A stretch of 64,000 nt of DNA, taken from assembly GCA_035344155.1 (NCBI GenBank), contig DAORAL010000024.1, positions 1-64,000 of the forward strand. The letters are read 5' to 3'. Below, piece after piece: positions 9,747 through 18,051 of this stretch. The DNA comes from UBA1845 sp002338715. Lineage in GTDB: Bacteria; Planctomycetota; Phycisphaerae; UBA1845. The notes below the pieces were generated by a model. That model searched no databases, was not told the origin of the DNA, and worked only from the letters and a program-made list of their open reading frames with translations. The position numbers and the translations under genes are program-made. Numbering within the stretch: the stretch's first letter is position 1; every line of letters starts with the position of its first letter.

Positions 9747-12098
9747 TTAGAAGACTTTGGTTAGTGGGTCGTTTTCGCGCACATCGTTGATCAGTCGCCA
9801 CGTGCGCTCGGGCGTCATCGGTAGTTCGCAAGGGGCTTTCCCCGTTGCATCGTAGATCGCCGACAGGATCGCGGGCACTGCGCCGATGAGTGGTGGTTCG
9901 CCGACGCCGTGAGCGCCGAACGGTCCGCCGGGGTCGTCGTGTTCGACGATGATGGCCTCGACCGGTGGAAGGTCTTTGATCGTCGGGATGATGTAATCGG
10001 TCAACCCGGGATTCATGATCCGCCCGTCTTTGTAGGTCACCTCTTCCATCAGGGCCATGCCGAGTCCCTGTGCCACGCCGCCGACAATCTGCCCTTCGAC
10101 CGATTGCGGGTTGACGGCTTTTCCGACATCGTGCGCGGCGATGTGGCGTTCGACTTTCACTTCGCCGGTTTCCATGTTGACGAGCACCTGCGAGACGTGC
10201 GCGCCGAAGAGGTAGGTGATGAACGCGCGCGGGGATTGGCCGGTCTGCGGCACCTCGGTGATGGTGCGCGGTTTGAACAGCGCCGACGCTTTGAGGCTGT
10301 AACCGCGCGTCAAACCTTCGGTGCAGATCTGCTGGATGCTGACGCGGTTGTCGGGTTTGTTGGTTTCAAACGCCCAACCCTGTTGCAGCGTGATTTCGTG
10401 CGGATGGACTTTGAGTTTGATGCCGGCGATATCGAGGACTTGCTCGCGCAGTTCGCTGGCGGCCATCCTGACGGCATTGCCCGTGAAATAGGTTTGCCTG
10501 GTGGCGCTGGATGAGCCGGACTCGTCGGTCAGTTCGGTGTCAGCGGCGACGATGCGCATGTGCTCCATCGGCAGGCCGAGGTCTTCGCCCGCGATTTGCA
10601 TCATCGTGTTGAGCAAACCCTGTCCGACTTCGACGCCGCCCGTGTAAACCGTCGCGGTGCCGTCGTCATTCAGCTCGACGCGAGCGCGGCTACAGTCGGG
10701 AAATCCGTCGCCGTAACCGAGTCCGAAACAGATCGCGCTCATGCCCCAGCCGCGGCGCATGTAATCGGGCAGCTTTTCGTTTCCCGGGTATGATTGCTCT
10801 TTGAATTTCGCGAGGGCTTTGCTAAGGCAGTGTCCGATGCTGACCGGGTCAACGTGCTGGCCGGTGGTGACGGTGTCGCCGCTTTGGATCAGGTTTTTGC
10901 GGCGAAACGCTTCGCGATCCATGTCGAGGGCGCGGGCGACGCGATCCATCATCCCTTCGTACGCGATCGCCATCTGGCACGCGCCGAATCCACGCATCGC
11001 ACCGGTCGGATTGTTGTTTGTGTGAACACCGTAAACATCGACTTCGACATTGGGCACGCGGTATGGACCCGTCGCATGGCTGGCCGCTTTTCGCATGACC
11101 GCGATACCGGTGGACGCGTACGCGCCCTCGTCGCTGTGCACCACGATGCGGGCGGCTGTCAGTGTTCCGTCGGCTTTGGCACCAAAGGTCGATTCGATTT
11201 TCAATGCGTGGCGTTTGTGACGGGCCCGCATCGATTCGGATCGGGTGTAGCGAAGGGCGATGGTCTTGCCCTGATGTTTGAGGGCTGCGAGTCCGAGATA
11301 AATCTGGATGCTGATGTCTTCGCGTCCGCCGAAAGCGCCGCCGGTGACGGGCTGAATGATGCGGATTTGTTCGACGGGCAGGCCAAGGGCGAGCGCGATG
11401 AGGCGGCGCTCTTCGTGGACCCATTGCCCAGCGACGTAAAGCGTTAACACCTGACCATCCCAATGACCCGTCCCGGCTTCGATGTCGAGGAAGGCGTGGT
11501 CAACGGTTTGCGTGAAGAACGTGTCGGTGACGACGACGTGCGAATTGGCCAGCGCGCGTTCGACGTCGCCCTTGCGGATGCGCTTGTCGCCCATCACGTT
11601 GCCTTCGGGGTAGAGCTTGCAAGCCCCGTCGGCGATCGCCTGTTCCATGGTGGCGATGACGGGCAGGGGTTCGTAGCTGACTTCGACGCGGTCGCGGCCG
11701 AGTTTCGCGGCGCGTTCGGTCTTAGCCACCACGACGGCGATGGCGTCACCGAGGTAGCGCACCCGTTTTGAGGCGAGGGCAGGGTGATCGCGGCGGATTA
11801 GTCCGTGAATGTTCGTTCCGCCGACATCGACGTGCGTGTAGACGCCAAGGACGCCCGCGACTTCGAGCGCCTTGGTGGTGTCGATCGCGGTGATATTTGC
11901 GTGGGCGTGTTGGGCGCGGACGACACTGGCGAACAGTTCGGCGGAGTTGGGGAAAAGATCGGCGCCGTAGAGTGCGGTTCCGGTGACTTTTTCCTTACCA
12001 TCGATGCGGCGACACGATTTACCCACGAGATGATCGGGCGGTGCGATGGGCGCGTCCTGCGCTCTGTCGGATTCAGTTGTGGTGACTTGCTGAATCAT
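9747..12098 (-). CDS. Xanthine dehydrogenase family, molybdopterin-binding subunit
   Basis: Large catalytic subunit (783 aa) of a molybdenum hydroxylase that inserts water-derived oxygen into an aromatic heterocycle or aldehyde. Visible landmarks are the N-terminal CoxL a/b-hammerhead start (KVTGTALYGADLFPN), GGAFGGRED near 250, GAMRGFGACQMA near 350, and the C-terminal GPFGAHGVGEPPLIG, whose Glu is the base that activates the Mo-bound oxygen. It overlaps the 2Fe-2S gene by 4 bp (ATGA), completing a FAD, 2Fe-2S, Mo gene order as in three-subunit bacterial purine hydroxylases and CO-dehydrogenase relatives. The CO-dehydrogenase active-site loop is not seen. Substrate unknown; no purine genes adjoin. 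Confidence 0.88.
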   Translation of the reverse strand: MIQQVTTTESDRAQDAPIAPPDHLVGKSCRRIDGKEKVTGTALYGADLFPNSAELFASVVRAQHAHANITAIDTTKALEVAGVLGVYTHVDVGGTNIHGLIRRDHPALASKRVRYLGDAIAVVVAKTERAAKLGRDRVEVSYEPLPVIATMEQAIADGACKLYPEGNVMGDKRIRKGDVERALANSHVVVTDTFFTQTVDHAFLDIEAGTGHWDGQVLTLYVAGQWVHEERRLIALALGLPVEQIRIIQPVTGGAFGGREDISIQIYLGLAALKHQGKTIALRYTRSESMRARHKRHALKIESTFGAKADGTLTAARIVVHSDEGAYASTGIAVMRKAASHATGPYRVPNVEVDVYGVHTNNNPTGAMRGFGACQMAIAYEGMMDRVARALDMDREAFRRKNLIQSGDTVTTGQHVDPVSIGHCLSKALAKFKEQSYPGNEKLPDYMRRGWGMSAICFGLGYGDGFPDCSRARVELNDDGTATVYTGGVEVGQGLLNTMMQIAGEDLGLPMEHMRIVAADTELTDESGSSSATRQTYFTGNAVRMAASELREQVLDIAGIKLKVHPHEITLQQGWAFETNKPDNRVSIQQICTEGLTRGYSLKASALFKPRTITEVPQTGQSPRAFITYLFGAHVSQVLVNMETGEVKVERHIAAHDVGKAVNPQSVEGQIVGGVAQGLGMALMEEVTYKDGRIMNPGLTDYIIPTIKDLPPVEAIIVEHDDPGGPFGAHGVGEPPLIGAVPAILSAIYDATGKAPCELPMTPERTWRLINDVRENDPLTKVF

Positions 12099-12601
12099 GA
12101 CGATTGACTTTCACGATGGGCCCGTTTGACGGCTTCGATGATGGAAGCGTATCCCGTGCAGCGACAGATGTTGCCCTCGAGCGCGGTGAGCAGTTCCGTT
12201 TCGCTGATGTCGGGGCGATCGTTGAGCAGCGCCCGAGCCGACATGATCAATCCCGGTGTGCAGTAACCGCATTGGGCAGCGCCGGTGGCGACGAAGCTGT
12301 CCTGAATGACGTCGAGTTCCGCGCCCGATGCCAATCCTTCGATCGTGGTGATGTTTCGGTTGTTGGCCTGCGCTGCGAGCATGAGGCAGCTGTTGATCGT
12401 CTCGCCGTCGACGAGGACCGTGCAACTGCCGCATTCGCCTTCGAGGCACGCGCCCTTGGTGCCGGTCAGACCGAGCACATCGCGGAGGAATTCGAGCAGC
12501 GGCATGTCCACCGGAACGTCGCGGGTGAAGGCTTCGCCGTTGACCGTGCAGGCGACTTGTATCGTGGGGATTTCCATTGGAGTTGGTTCAGGCATCGGCA
12601 T
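12095..12601 (-). CDS. Xanthine dehydrogenase family, 2Fe-2S subunit
   Basis: Small electron-transfer subunit of 168 aa with two [2Fe-2S] clusters. The plant-ferredoxin-type cluster is given by CLEGECGSCTVLVDG followed by NSCLML. The second is given by QCGYCTPGLIMSARALL and NICRCTGYASI. This is the normal length and motif order for CoxS/PucE-type subunits. It passes electrons from the Mo site of the adjacent large subunit to the FAD subunit. It overlaps both neighbours (14 bp with the FAD gene, 4 bp with the Mo gene), so the three are translated as one unit. Confidence 0.92.
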   Translation of the reverse strand: MPMPEPTPMEIPTIQVACTVNGEAFTRDVPVDMPLLEFLRDVLGLTGTKGACLEGECGSCTVLVDGETINSCLMLAAQANNRNITTIEGLASGAELDVIQDSFVATGAAQCGYCTPGLIMSARALLNDRPDISETELLTALEGNICRCTGYASIIEAVKRAHRESQSS

Positions 12602-13421
12602 CTCCTTTGGGGGCGTCCTCCATCAGTTGCGTCAGGAGGCGCCTGGTCAGCGTCGAACACATCGCCCGGCGATAGACGGCTGACCCGCGCTGATCGTCGA
12701 TCGGGCTGACTTCCTGCGCGACGAGGTTGGCTACATCGTCGATCAATCCGGGTGAAAGCGTTTCGCCGTTGAGTAGCGCCGAAGCTTTCGGCGTTATTTT
12801 GGGAATCGGACCGACGCAACCGAAAGCGAGTTTGGTTTTCTTGTCTTCGTTTTGCGACACGGCGCAACAGACGAGGCTGATGTTGACGGCTCCCCGCTTG
12901 CCGATCTTGTACCAACGCGATCGGGGGTTGTTGGGGATGCGGACGGCTTGGATGAGTTCGTCGTCGGCTAAGGCGGTTTTGCGATAGTCGATGAAGTAGT
13001 CGACGAGCGGCATCCAGCGCTGCCCGCGATCCTTGCTGGCCAACTGAACGTCTGCGCCTAAGGCAAGCAGGGCCACGCAGCCGTCACCGGCTGGCGATGC
13101 GGTGGCGATGTTTCCGCCGATCGTGCCCATGTTGCGGATGGCGGGTCCGCCGACGGAAAGCGACGCTTCCCGCAGGGCGCGGACGTGCAGCTTGCCGAGT
13201 TGGGCGAAGGTTGCGCCCGCTCCCAGAATCAGGTGGCCGTTTTCGCGATCGATCTTGCGGATGGCTTTGATGCGGGAGAGGTCGAGGAAGCACGTTGGTT
13301 TGATCGCGCCATGGTTCATCGCGACCACGACATCGGTGCCGCCGTTGATGACGGTGGCGTCAGCGCCCAACTCGCTGCGGAGTTCGAGGGCTTGTTCAAA
13401 TGTCATCGGTTGATGAAACAT
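12588..13421 (-). CDS. Xanthine dehydrogenase family, FAD-binding subunit
   Basis: A 277-aa FAD-binding (CoxM-type) subunit. The FAD-binding loops are INGGTDVVVAMNHG near 22-35 and the later GPAIRNMGTIGGNIATASPAGD. The C-terminal CO_deh_flav_C-like region ends by about 270. It takes electrons from the 2Fe-2S subunit and passes them to NAD or another acceptor. First gene of the three-gene hydroxylase unit. Upstream, 71 bp separate it from the zinc-ribbon protein gene on the same strand, so it may belong to the longer minus-strand string. Confidence 0.9.
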   Translation of the reverse strand: MFHQPMTFEQALELRSELGADATVINGGTDVVVAMNHGAIKPTCFLDLSRIKAIRKIDRENGHLILGAGATFAQLGKLHVRALREASLSVGGPAIRNMGTIGGNIATASPAGDGCVALLALGADVQLASKDRGQRWMPLVDYFIDYRKTALADDELIQAVRIPNNPRSRWYKIGKRGAVNISLVCCAVSQNEDKKTKLAFGCVGPIPKITPKASALLNGETLSPGLIDDVANLVAQEVSPIDDQRGSAVYRRAMCSTLTRRLLTQLMEDAPKGDADA

Positions 13422-13492
13422 AAGACGGATTGCACCCGCTATTGTCGGTCTTCACTTGCTTTCGGTTTTCGCTGCCAAGGGGCGGCGGAATG

Positions 13493-14377
13493 TTACGGCT
13501 GCGATGGCTCACCGGGTTCAGCGCCCGCATCGTCCGTCACGTCATCAGCCGGCTCGCCACCCGTACCGTCTGTTTGGTTCGTTGTTTCTTTTGCCGTTGT
13601 TTTTTCGCTTTGATCGTCCAGCGTTGTCTGCACGTTGGTCGTCGCCGCGGGTTTCGCCGGTGTACTGCCACCGCGCAGTTGAATCACCAGAAGCAGGATC
13701 GTGGTGGCGAGCAGGATAAAAAAGCCCGCGATAATCCATGCGGGGATGCGCTGCTGCGGCGATGGGGCTGGCGTCGTTCGATCGCTGCCAGCCGACTTGA
13801 TCGCGCTACTGAGCAGTTCAAGTTCAGAGGACGTTTTTCGCACCGGCGCGGATTCGAGAATCTCTCCCGGCGGTCTGTCGAGGTTGACGGCGCAGTGGTG
13901 ACAGTATGTGTCACTTTCCGTGGCTGGTGCCTGGCAATTCCAGCACATTCCGACGTATTTACACAGCTCGGGGGTCTTCGCCGCGAAGCGCCATTGGTGA
14001 TCGGTGAAAGGCCCGCGCACGATTGTCGTGGCTGTCACGATGCCGCGCCGCGCCTGGCGAATCAAACGCTCCATGTTCACGCCCGGGAAGGGGCGCACAT
14101 GTTCCAAGACATACCACGGTCCGCTGTGCTGCTGCATGCGGATGAGCATTTCGACCGACAGGTCCTGGTTGCAGTAGCGGCAGGTGTTGTCGGTGATGCG
14201 CACCAGTTCACCGCACGACACGCACGGTTTGGAATCGCCATGCCAGGCGCGCTGACCCAGCGGGCTCATCGGTCCGAGTCCGATCTTCGCAGCCCGTTCG
14301 ATGGCGCTGAGTCCGTCGCCAAGGGGATGCCCCACGGGTCGTTGGGCGTTGGTCGGATTGGTGGTGGGGTCGGCCAT
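13493..14377 (-). CDS. Zinc-ribbon protein with C-terminal membrane anchor
   Basis: I do not recognise a named family. The 294-aa protein has two Cys4 zinc ribbons, CVSCGELVRITDNTCRYC near 52-69 and CWNCQAPATESDTYCHHC near 140-157. Between them is a region containing GPWYVLEHVRPFPGVNMERL, which reads like a small domain that senses or displays a property (similar in style to GYF-like adapter domains). One strong transmembrane helix, WIIAGFFILLATTILLLVIQ, is followed by a Thr/Asp-rich tail. It is probably an inner-membrane adapter with a cytoplasmic N-terminus. It lies between the TPR-YggX gene and the molybdenum hydroxylase, all on one strand. Confidence 0.7.
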   Translation of the reverse strand: MADPTTNPTNAQRPVGHPLGDGLSAIERAAKIGLGPMSPLGQRAWHGDSKPCVSCGELVRITDNTCRYCNQDLSVEMLIRMQQHSGPWYVLEHVRPFPGVNMERLIRQARRGIVTATTIVRGPFTDHQWRFAAKTPELCKYVGMCWNCQAPATESDTYCHHCAVNLDRPPGEILESAPVRKTSSELELLSSAIKSAGSDRTTPAPSPQQRIPAWIIAGFFILLATTILLLVIQLRGGSTPAKPAATTNVQTTLDDQSEKTTAKETTNQTDGTGGEPADDVTDDAGAEPGEPSQP

Positions 14378-14453
14378 TGTTGGTTTCTTCTCTTACCCTG
14401 ATCGTTCAAACGTCTGTGATGTAAATCATGCTGACGCGCGAGGCGAGCATTCT

Positions 14454-15050
14454 TTAGTCCATGATTTGCAGGAATTCTTTCATGTGTTCGTCAAACGCCT
14501 TTTGCGATTTGGCGTCGGCGAGTTGGAGTCCCATTTCGTTGATCACTTTCGTGCCCATACCGATCCACTCGCGCCAGCAAGACTGGCACACATGGTTCCA
14601 GACCTTCTCTCCCAGGTCGCCCTTGAAGGGGCGCTCGGGCATCTTCGCGGATGGTCGCCCACACCGGGAGCAGAAAAAGTCCGCGCCGTCGGCGACCTTG
14701 GCGACGTCGGCGGCTTTGGTCTTGGCTTCGGGTACGGTTCCGCCAAGTTCGGTGATGAGTTTGCCCATGGCGTCGCGGGGCATGAGGTCGCCTTTTTCAT
14801 CGGCGACTTCAAAACCGCGGGTCAGGGTTTGCACGGCTTGCTCGTTTTGACCGAGCTGTTTCTGCGCTTCGCCGAGGAATTGGTACGCCTTGGAAAAGGA
14901 TGGATTCAATTCAAGCGTTCGTTTCAAAGGCGCAACAGCCTCCTCGAAGCAGTTTTCGTCCAGGTAGGCCTTCCCCAGACTGAAATGACCCATCTCGTTT
15001 TGCGGGTCGGCTTCTGCCATTTTCTTGAATTGTTCGATGCGTTCATTCAT
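14454..15050 (-). CDS. TPR protein fused to a YggX-like iron-trafficking domain
   Basis: 198 aa. Residues 1 to about 95 are TPR repeats (GHFSLGKAYLDENCFEEAV, then AYQFLGEAQKQLGQNEQAV). Residues from about 124 to the end resemble the stand-alone Fe(II)-trafficking protein YggX: an early FFCSRC, then KGDLGEKVWNHV, WREWIGMGTKVINEMGLQL and a final HMKEFL. In YggX the equivalent segment also begins with a functional cysteine and contains the DLG, W..W and INE positions. YggX protects Fe-S clusters from oxidation. Two CxxC pairs here could additionally bind zinc or iron. Placement among Fe-S and flavoenzyme genes fits a protective role (inference). Confidence 0.7.
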   Translation of the reverse strand: MNERIEQFKKMAEADPQNEMGHFSLGKAYLDENCFEEAVAPLKRTLELNPSFSKAYQFLGEAQKQLGQNEQAVQTLTRGFEVADEKGDLMPRDAMGKLITELGGTVPEAKTKAADVAKVADGADFFCSRCGRPSAKMPERPFKGDLGEKVWNHVCQSCWREWIGMGTKVINEMGLQLADAKSQKAFDEHMKEFLQIMD

Positions 15051-15214
15051 GCGGTGGTTCCTCGATGTTTGGGCGCGATTTCAGGCAATTCCCGTCGCGC
15101 GGGCAAAGCGCAATATCTTAGCACCCAAGCGCCCAGTCTCCAAGCAACGGAGTCCAACCGCCTGCATGCGTGCGTATTCGGTGATACCGTAAAAAGGACA
15201 GTCGATAATACCGT

Positions 15215-16315
15215 CTAGTTGAGCAAGAGATCGGCTGCGGCTTCGATGCCTTCACTGCGAACGGTGCTGACGCGGCAAATCGGACGACCCGTGCCGACGG
15301 CGCTCTTGAGTTGACCTTCGGTGGCGTCGGCGCCGGGCAGATCGCATTTGTTGATGATGAACATGTCGGCGATTTCCATGATGCCGGCTTTTGAAAACTG
15401 CACACTGTCGCCCGATTCGGGCATGAGAACGAGCAGTGTTTTGTCGACGACGTCGCGGATGGCCACATCGGACTGACCGGCTCCCACCGACTCGACGAGG
15501 ATGTAATCGAAGCCGTACCCATCCAGCGCGCGAATCACGTCGGCGCAGTGCGGGCCCAACCCGCCGTATTCCTTACCGCTTGAAAGTGAGCGGATGAAGA
15601 AGTTGTCGCCCGGCTCGCCCCACATCATGCGAAGTCGATCGCCCAGCAGCGCCCCGCCATGAACCGGGCTCGATGGATCAACCGCGACCACCGCGACTTT
15701 GAAACCCTTCTCGCACATGGCCTTTCCGAGCTTGCCGATCAGCGAACTCTTACCGACGCCGGGAGCACCGGTGATGCCGAAGACCTTGGCTGACCCGGCT
15801 GGCGGGGTCCACTTGCCATCAACCTGGTCGCGCTGAATGTACGTGATGAGCTGACCCAGTGCCGCATTGTTCTTGCTTTCGTATCCGGCGATCGCTTCAG
15901 ACAGCGACAGGCGTTTGCGGTCGGCGGCTAGGACTTTGAATTTCTCGACGATGCCCTCGACGGAAGCGCCGGGGTTGAAGACGGCTGCACATCCCATCTC
16001 GTAAAGGAGATGGTGTTCGTCCTCGGGAACGATGCCGCCGAGAACGACGGGGACGTTTTCGATGCCGAGTTCCTTGCGGTGTCGAAGCACTTCGGGCATG
16101 ACCGTGAGATGGGCAGCCGACAACAGGCTCACGCCGACGACGTCGATGTCTTCCTGCATCGCGGCTAGCATCGTGCTTTGTGCGGTTTGCCAGAGGCCCG
16201 TGTAGATCACATCAAAGCCGGCATCGCGAAACGATCTTGCGAGAACTTTGACGCCGCGATCGTGTCCGTCGAGTCCGATTTTTGCGAGCAGTATTCGAAT
16301 TGGGTGATCGGTCAT
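15215..16315 (-). CDS. B12-binding mutase subunit fused to MeaB/MeaI-type G-protein chaperone
   Basis: 366 aa. Residues 1-135 form the cobalamin-binding domain with DxHxxG (D16, H18, G21), SLL at 63-65 and VLGG at 91-94. Residues 175-366 form a MeaB-family GTPase: P-loop GAPGVGKS (183-190), VDPSSP (212-217), ESVGAGQS (275-282) and NKCD (322-325). The chain ends right after the G5 region (VSTVRSEGI), so the C-terminal dimerisation arm of stand-alone MeaB (about 330 aa) is missing. It supplies base-off B12 to the mutase encoded just upstream and gates cofactor loading or repair. The layout equals the N-terminal half of the fused enzyme IcmF. Confidence 0.9.
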   Translation of the reverse strand: MTDHPIRILLAKIGLDGHDRGVKVLARSFRDAGFDVIYTGLWQTAQSTMLAAMQEDIDVVGVSLLSAAHLTVMPEVLRHRKELGIENVPVVLGGIVPEDEHHLLYEMGCAAVFNPGASVEGIVEKFKVLAADRKRLSLSEAIAGYESKNNAALGQLITYIQRDQVDGKWTPPAGSAKVFGITGAPGVGKSSLIGKLGKAMCEKGFKVAVVAVDPSSPVHGGALLGDRLRMMWGEPGDNFFIRSLSSGKEYGGLGPHCADVIRALDGYGFDYILVESVGAGQSDVAIRDVVDKTLLVLMPESGDSVQFSKAGIMEIADMFIINKCDLPGADATEGQLKSAVGTGRPICRVSTVRSEGIEAAADLLLN

Positions 16316-16349
16316 GAATTACTCGTTTGATTGGTACGTTGCGATTGAG

Positions 16350-16423
16350 GTGCCACTGCTCTGTGAGCAGTGCGGGGCAAGTAGAGTCCACGTTCAATTA
16401 CACTGCTCACAGAGCAGTGGCAC
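16350..16423. repeat. Inverted-repeat element with 23-bp arms, copy 2
   Basis: Arms 16350-16372 and 16401-16423 are perfect reverse complements and identical to those at 9646-9720, but the 28-nt loop is unrelated. It lies in the gap between the mutase large-subunit gene and the B12-binding/G-protein gene. There it could act as an attenuator or processing site that sets subunit stoichiometry. Confidence 0.85.
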
Positions 16424-16447
16424 GTTTCGTTGTTTAAGGTCTTCTGG

Positions 16448-18046
16448 CTACCATTCCGGGCCGCCGTCGTAGCGTCCAAACACGCTGGCCATCACTTCCA
16501 TCATCTCGCCCACGGTTGCGTCGGCTTTGGCCGCATCGATCAAGAACGGCATCACATTCGCATCGTCAGCGGCTGCTTTCCGCAGGGCTTCGAGCGATTG
16601 CTGATGACGTTTGGCGTCGCGATCGCGTTTCAACTGCTGCAATCGAGCCACCTGCTGTTTTTCGACGTCGGCTCCGATCTTGAGTACGTCGATACGCTCG
16701 TAATCCTTCTCGACATACTTGTTGACGCCGACGACTTCGGCTTCTCCGGAGTCGAACGCGAGACTTTGCTTGATCGCAGAATCGGCGATGGAGCGGCGGA
16801 AGTAGCCGTGTTCAATCGCGCCGATCACGCCGCCGAGATCGTCGATTTCGCGGAAGATTTCGTTGGCTTCCGCTTCCATTTCGTTCGTTTTGTTTTCGAT
16901 AAACCAACTGCCGCCGAGCGGGTCGGCGACGCTGGTCACGTTGGTTTCGCAGGCGATGATCTGCTGGGTGCGAAGAGCCAACTTGACCGCGTTTTCGGTC
17001 GGTAATGCCAGCGTTTCGTCCATGCTGTTGGTGTGCAGCGATTGCACGCCCGCGAGGACTGCCGCCAACGCCTGATAGGCGACGCGGACGACGTTGTTGG
17101 TCGGTTGCTGCTCGGTCAGGGTGACGCCAGCCGTCTGCGCGTGGCAGCGCATCCACCAGTTGCGTTCGAGTTTGGCGCCGTACTTGTCGCGCATCACCTT
17201 CGCCCAGATGCGGCGGGCGGCGCGGATCTTGGCGATCTCTTCGAAGAAATCGTTGTGCACGTCGAAGAAGAAGCTGAGGCGTTTGGAGAACTCGTCAATG
17301 TCGAGACCGCGCTCAAGGGCGTGTTCGACGTAGGACATCCCGTCGGCCAACGTGAACGCCAACTCCTGCGCCGCGCTCGCACCGGCTTCTCTGATGTGAT
17401 ACCCGCTGATGCTCACTGTGTTCCACTGCGGCATGTGGTGCGTGCCGTATTCGATGGTGTCGGTGACGAGTTTGACGCTGGGCCGCGGCGGGAAGACGTA
17501 TTCGTTTTGTGCGTGAAATTCCTTGAGGATGTCGTTTTGCAGCGTGCCGCGGAGTTTGTCGGGCCCGACGCTTTTTTCCTCAGCCACCGCGATATAAAAC
17601 GCGAGCAGGATAGCCGCGGGCGCGTTGATGGTCATGGACGTACTGACTTGATCCAGCGCGATGCCGTCGAAGAGGCGACGCATGTCGTCGAGGCTGGAGA
17701 CTGCCACCCCGCACTTGCCGACTTCGCCGAGTGACAACGGGTCGTCACTGTCACGGCCCATGAGCGTCGGTAAATCGAAGGCCGTGCTCAGTCCGGTTTG
17801 TCCTTGTCCGAGCAGATATTTGAAACGTTCGTTGGTGTCTTCTGCCGATCCGAACCCGGCGAACTGGCGCATGGTCCACGTGCGCTTGCGATACATCTCC
17901 GGATGAATGCCGCGGGTGAATGGAAACTCGCCGGGATTTGCGAGGTCGCGGGCATAGTCGATGCCAGCCACGTCCTGCGGACCGTAGAACGGTTTATCGT
18001 TTGCAACGGGCGCGGCTTGCGGGTCACTGATCGGCTTGGTGGCCAT
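16448..18046 (-). CDS. Acyl-CoA mutase large subunit, isobutyryl-CoA mutase-like active site
   Basis: 532 aa, a TIM-barrel B12-dependent carbon-skeleton mutase without its own B12 domain. Family motifs: TWTMRQFAGFGSAEDTNERF (56-75), GQTGLSTAFDLPTLMG, GTLQNDILKEFHAQNEYVFP (167-186) and SISGYHIREAGA. In methylmalonyl-CoA mutase the substrate carboxylate is held by a Tyr and an Arg; here these positions are Phe62 and Gln180, the pair found in isobutyryl-CoA mutase. Predicted reaction: n-butyryl-CoA to isobutyryl-CoA (inference). ATG 18046 was chosen because the longer reading frame runs into the enoyl-CoA hydratase gene, whose stop is 5 bp upstream. Confidence 0.85.
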   Translation of the reverse strand: MATKPISDPQAAPVANDKPFYGPQDVAGIDYARDLANPGEFPFTRGIHPEMYRKRTWTMRQFAGFGSAEDTNERFKYLLGQGQTGLSTAFDLPTLMGRDSDDPLSLGEVGKCGVAVSSLDDMRRLFDGIALDQVSTSMTINAPAAILLAFYIAVAEEKSVGPDKLRGTLQNDILKEFHAQNEYVFPPRPSVKLVTDTIEYGTHHMPQWNTVSISGYHIREAGASAAQELAFTLADGMSYVEHALERGLDIDEFSKRLSFFFDVHNDFFEEIAKIRAARRIWAKVMRDKYGAKLERNWWMRCHAQTAGVTLTEQQPTNNVVRVAYQALAAVLAGVQSLHTNSMDETLALPTENAVKLALRTQQIIACETNVTSVADPLGGSWFIENKTNEMEAEANEIFREIDDLGGVIGAIEHGYFRRSIADSAIKQSLAFDSGEAEVVGVNKYVEKDYERIDVLKIGADVEKQQVARLQQLKRDRDAKRHQQSLEALRKAAADDANVMPFLIDAAKADATVGEMMEVMASVFGRYDGGPEW

Positions 18047-18051
18047 CCTGC

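Noticed and set aside
16350..16372. GCCACTG next to the B12-subunit gene, resembling the conserved box of cobalamin riboswitches
   Set aside because: The same bases are part of an inverted-repeat arm that also occurs at 9646-9720, far from any B12 gene, and the remaining riboswitch stems are absent.
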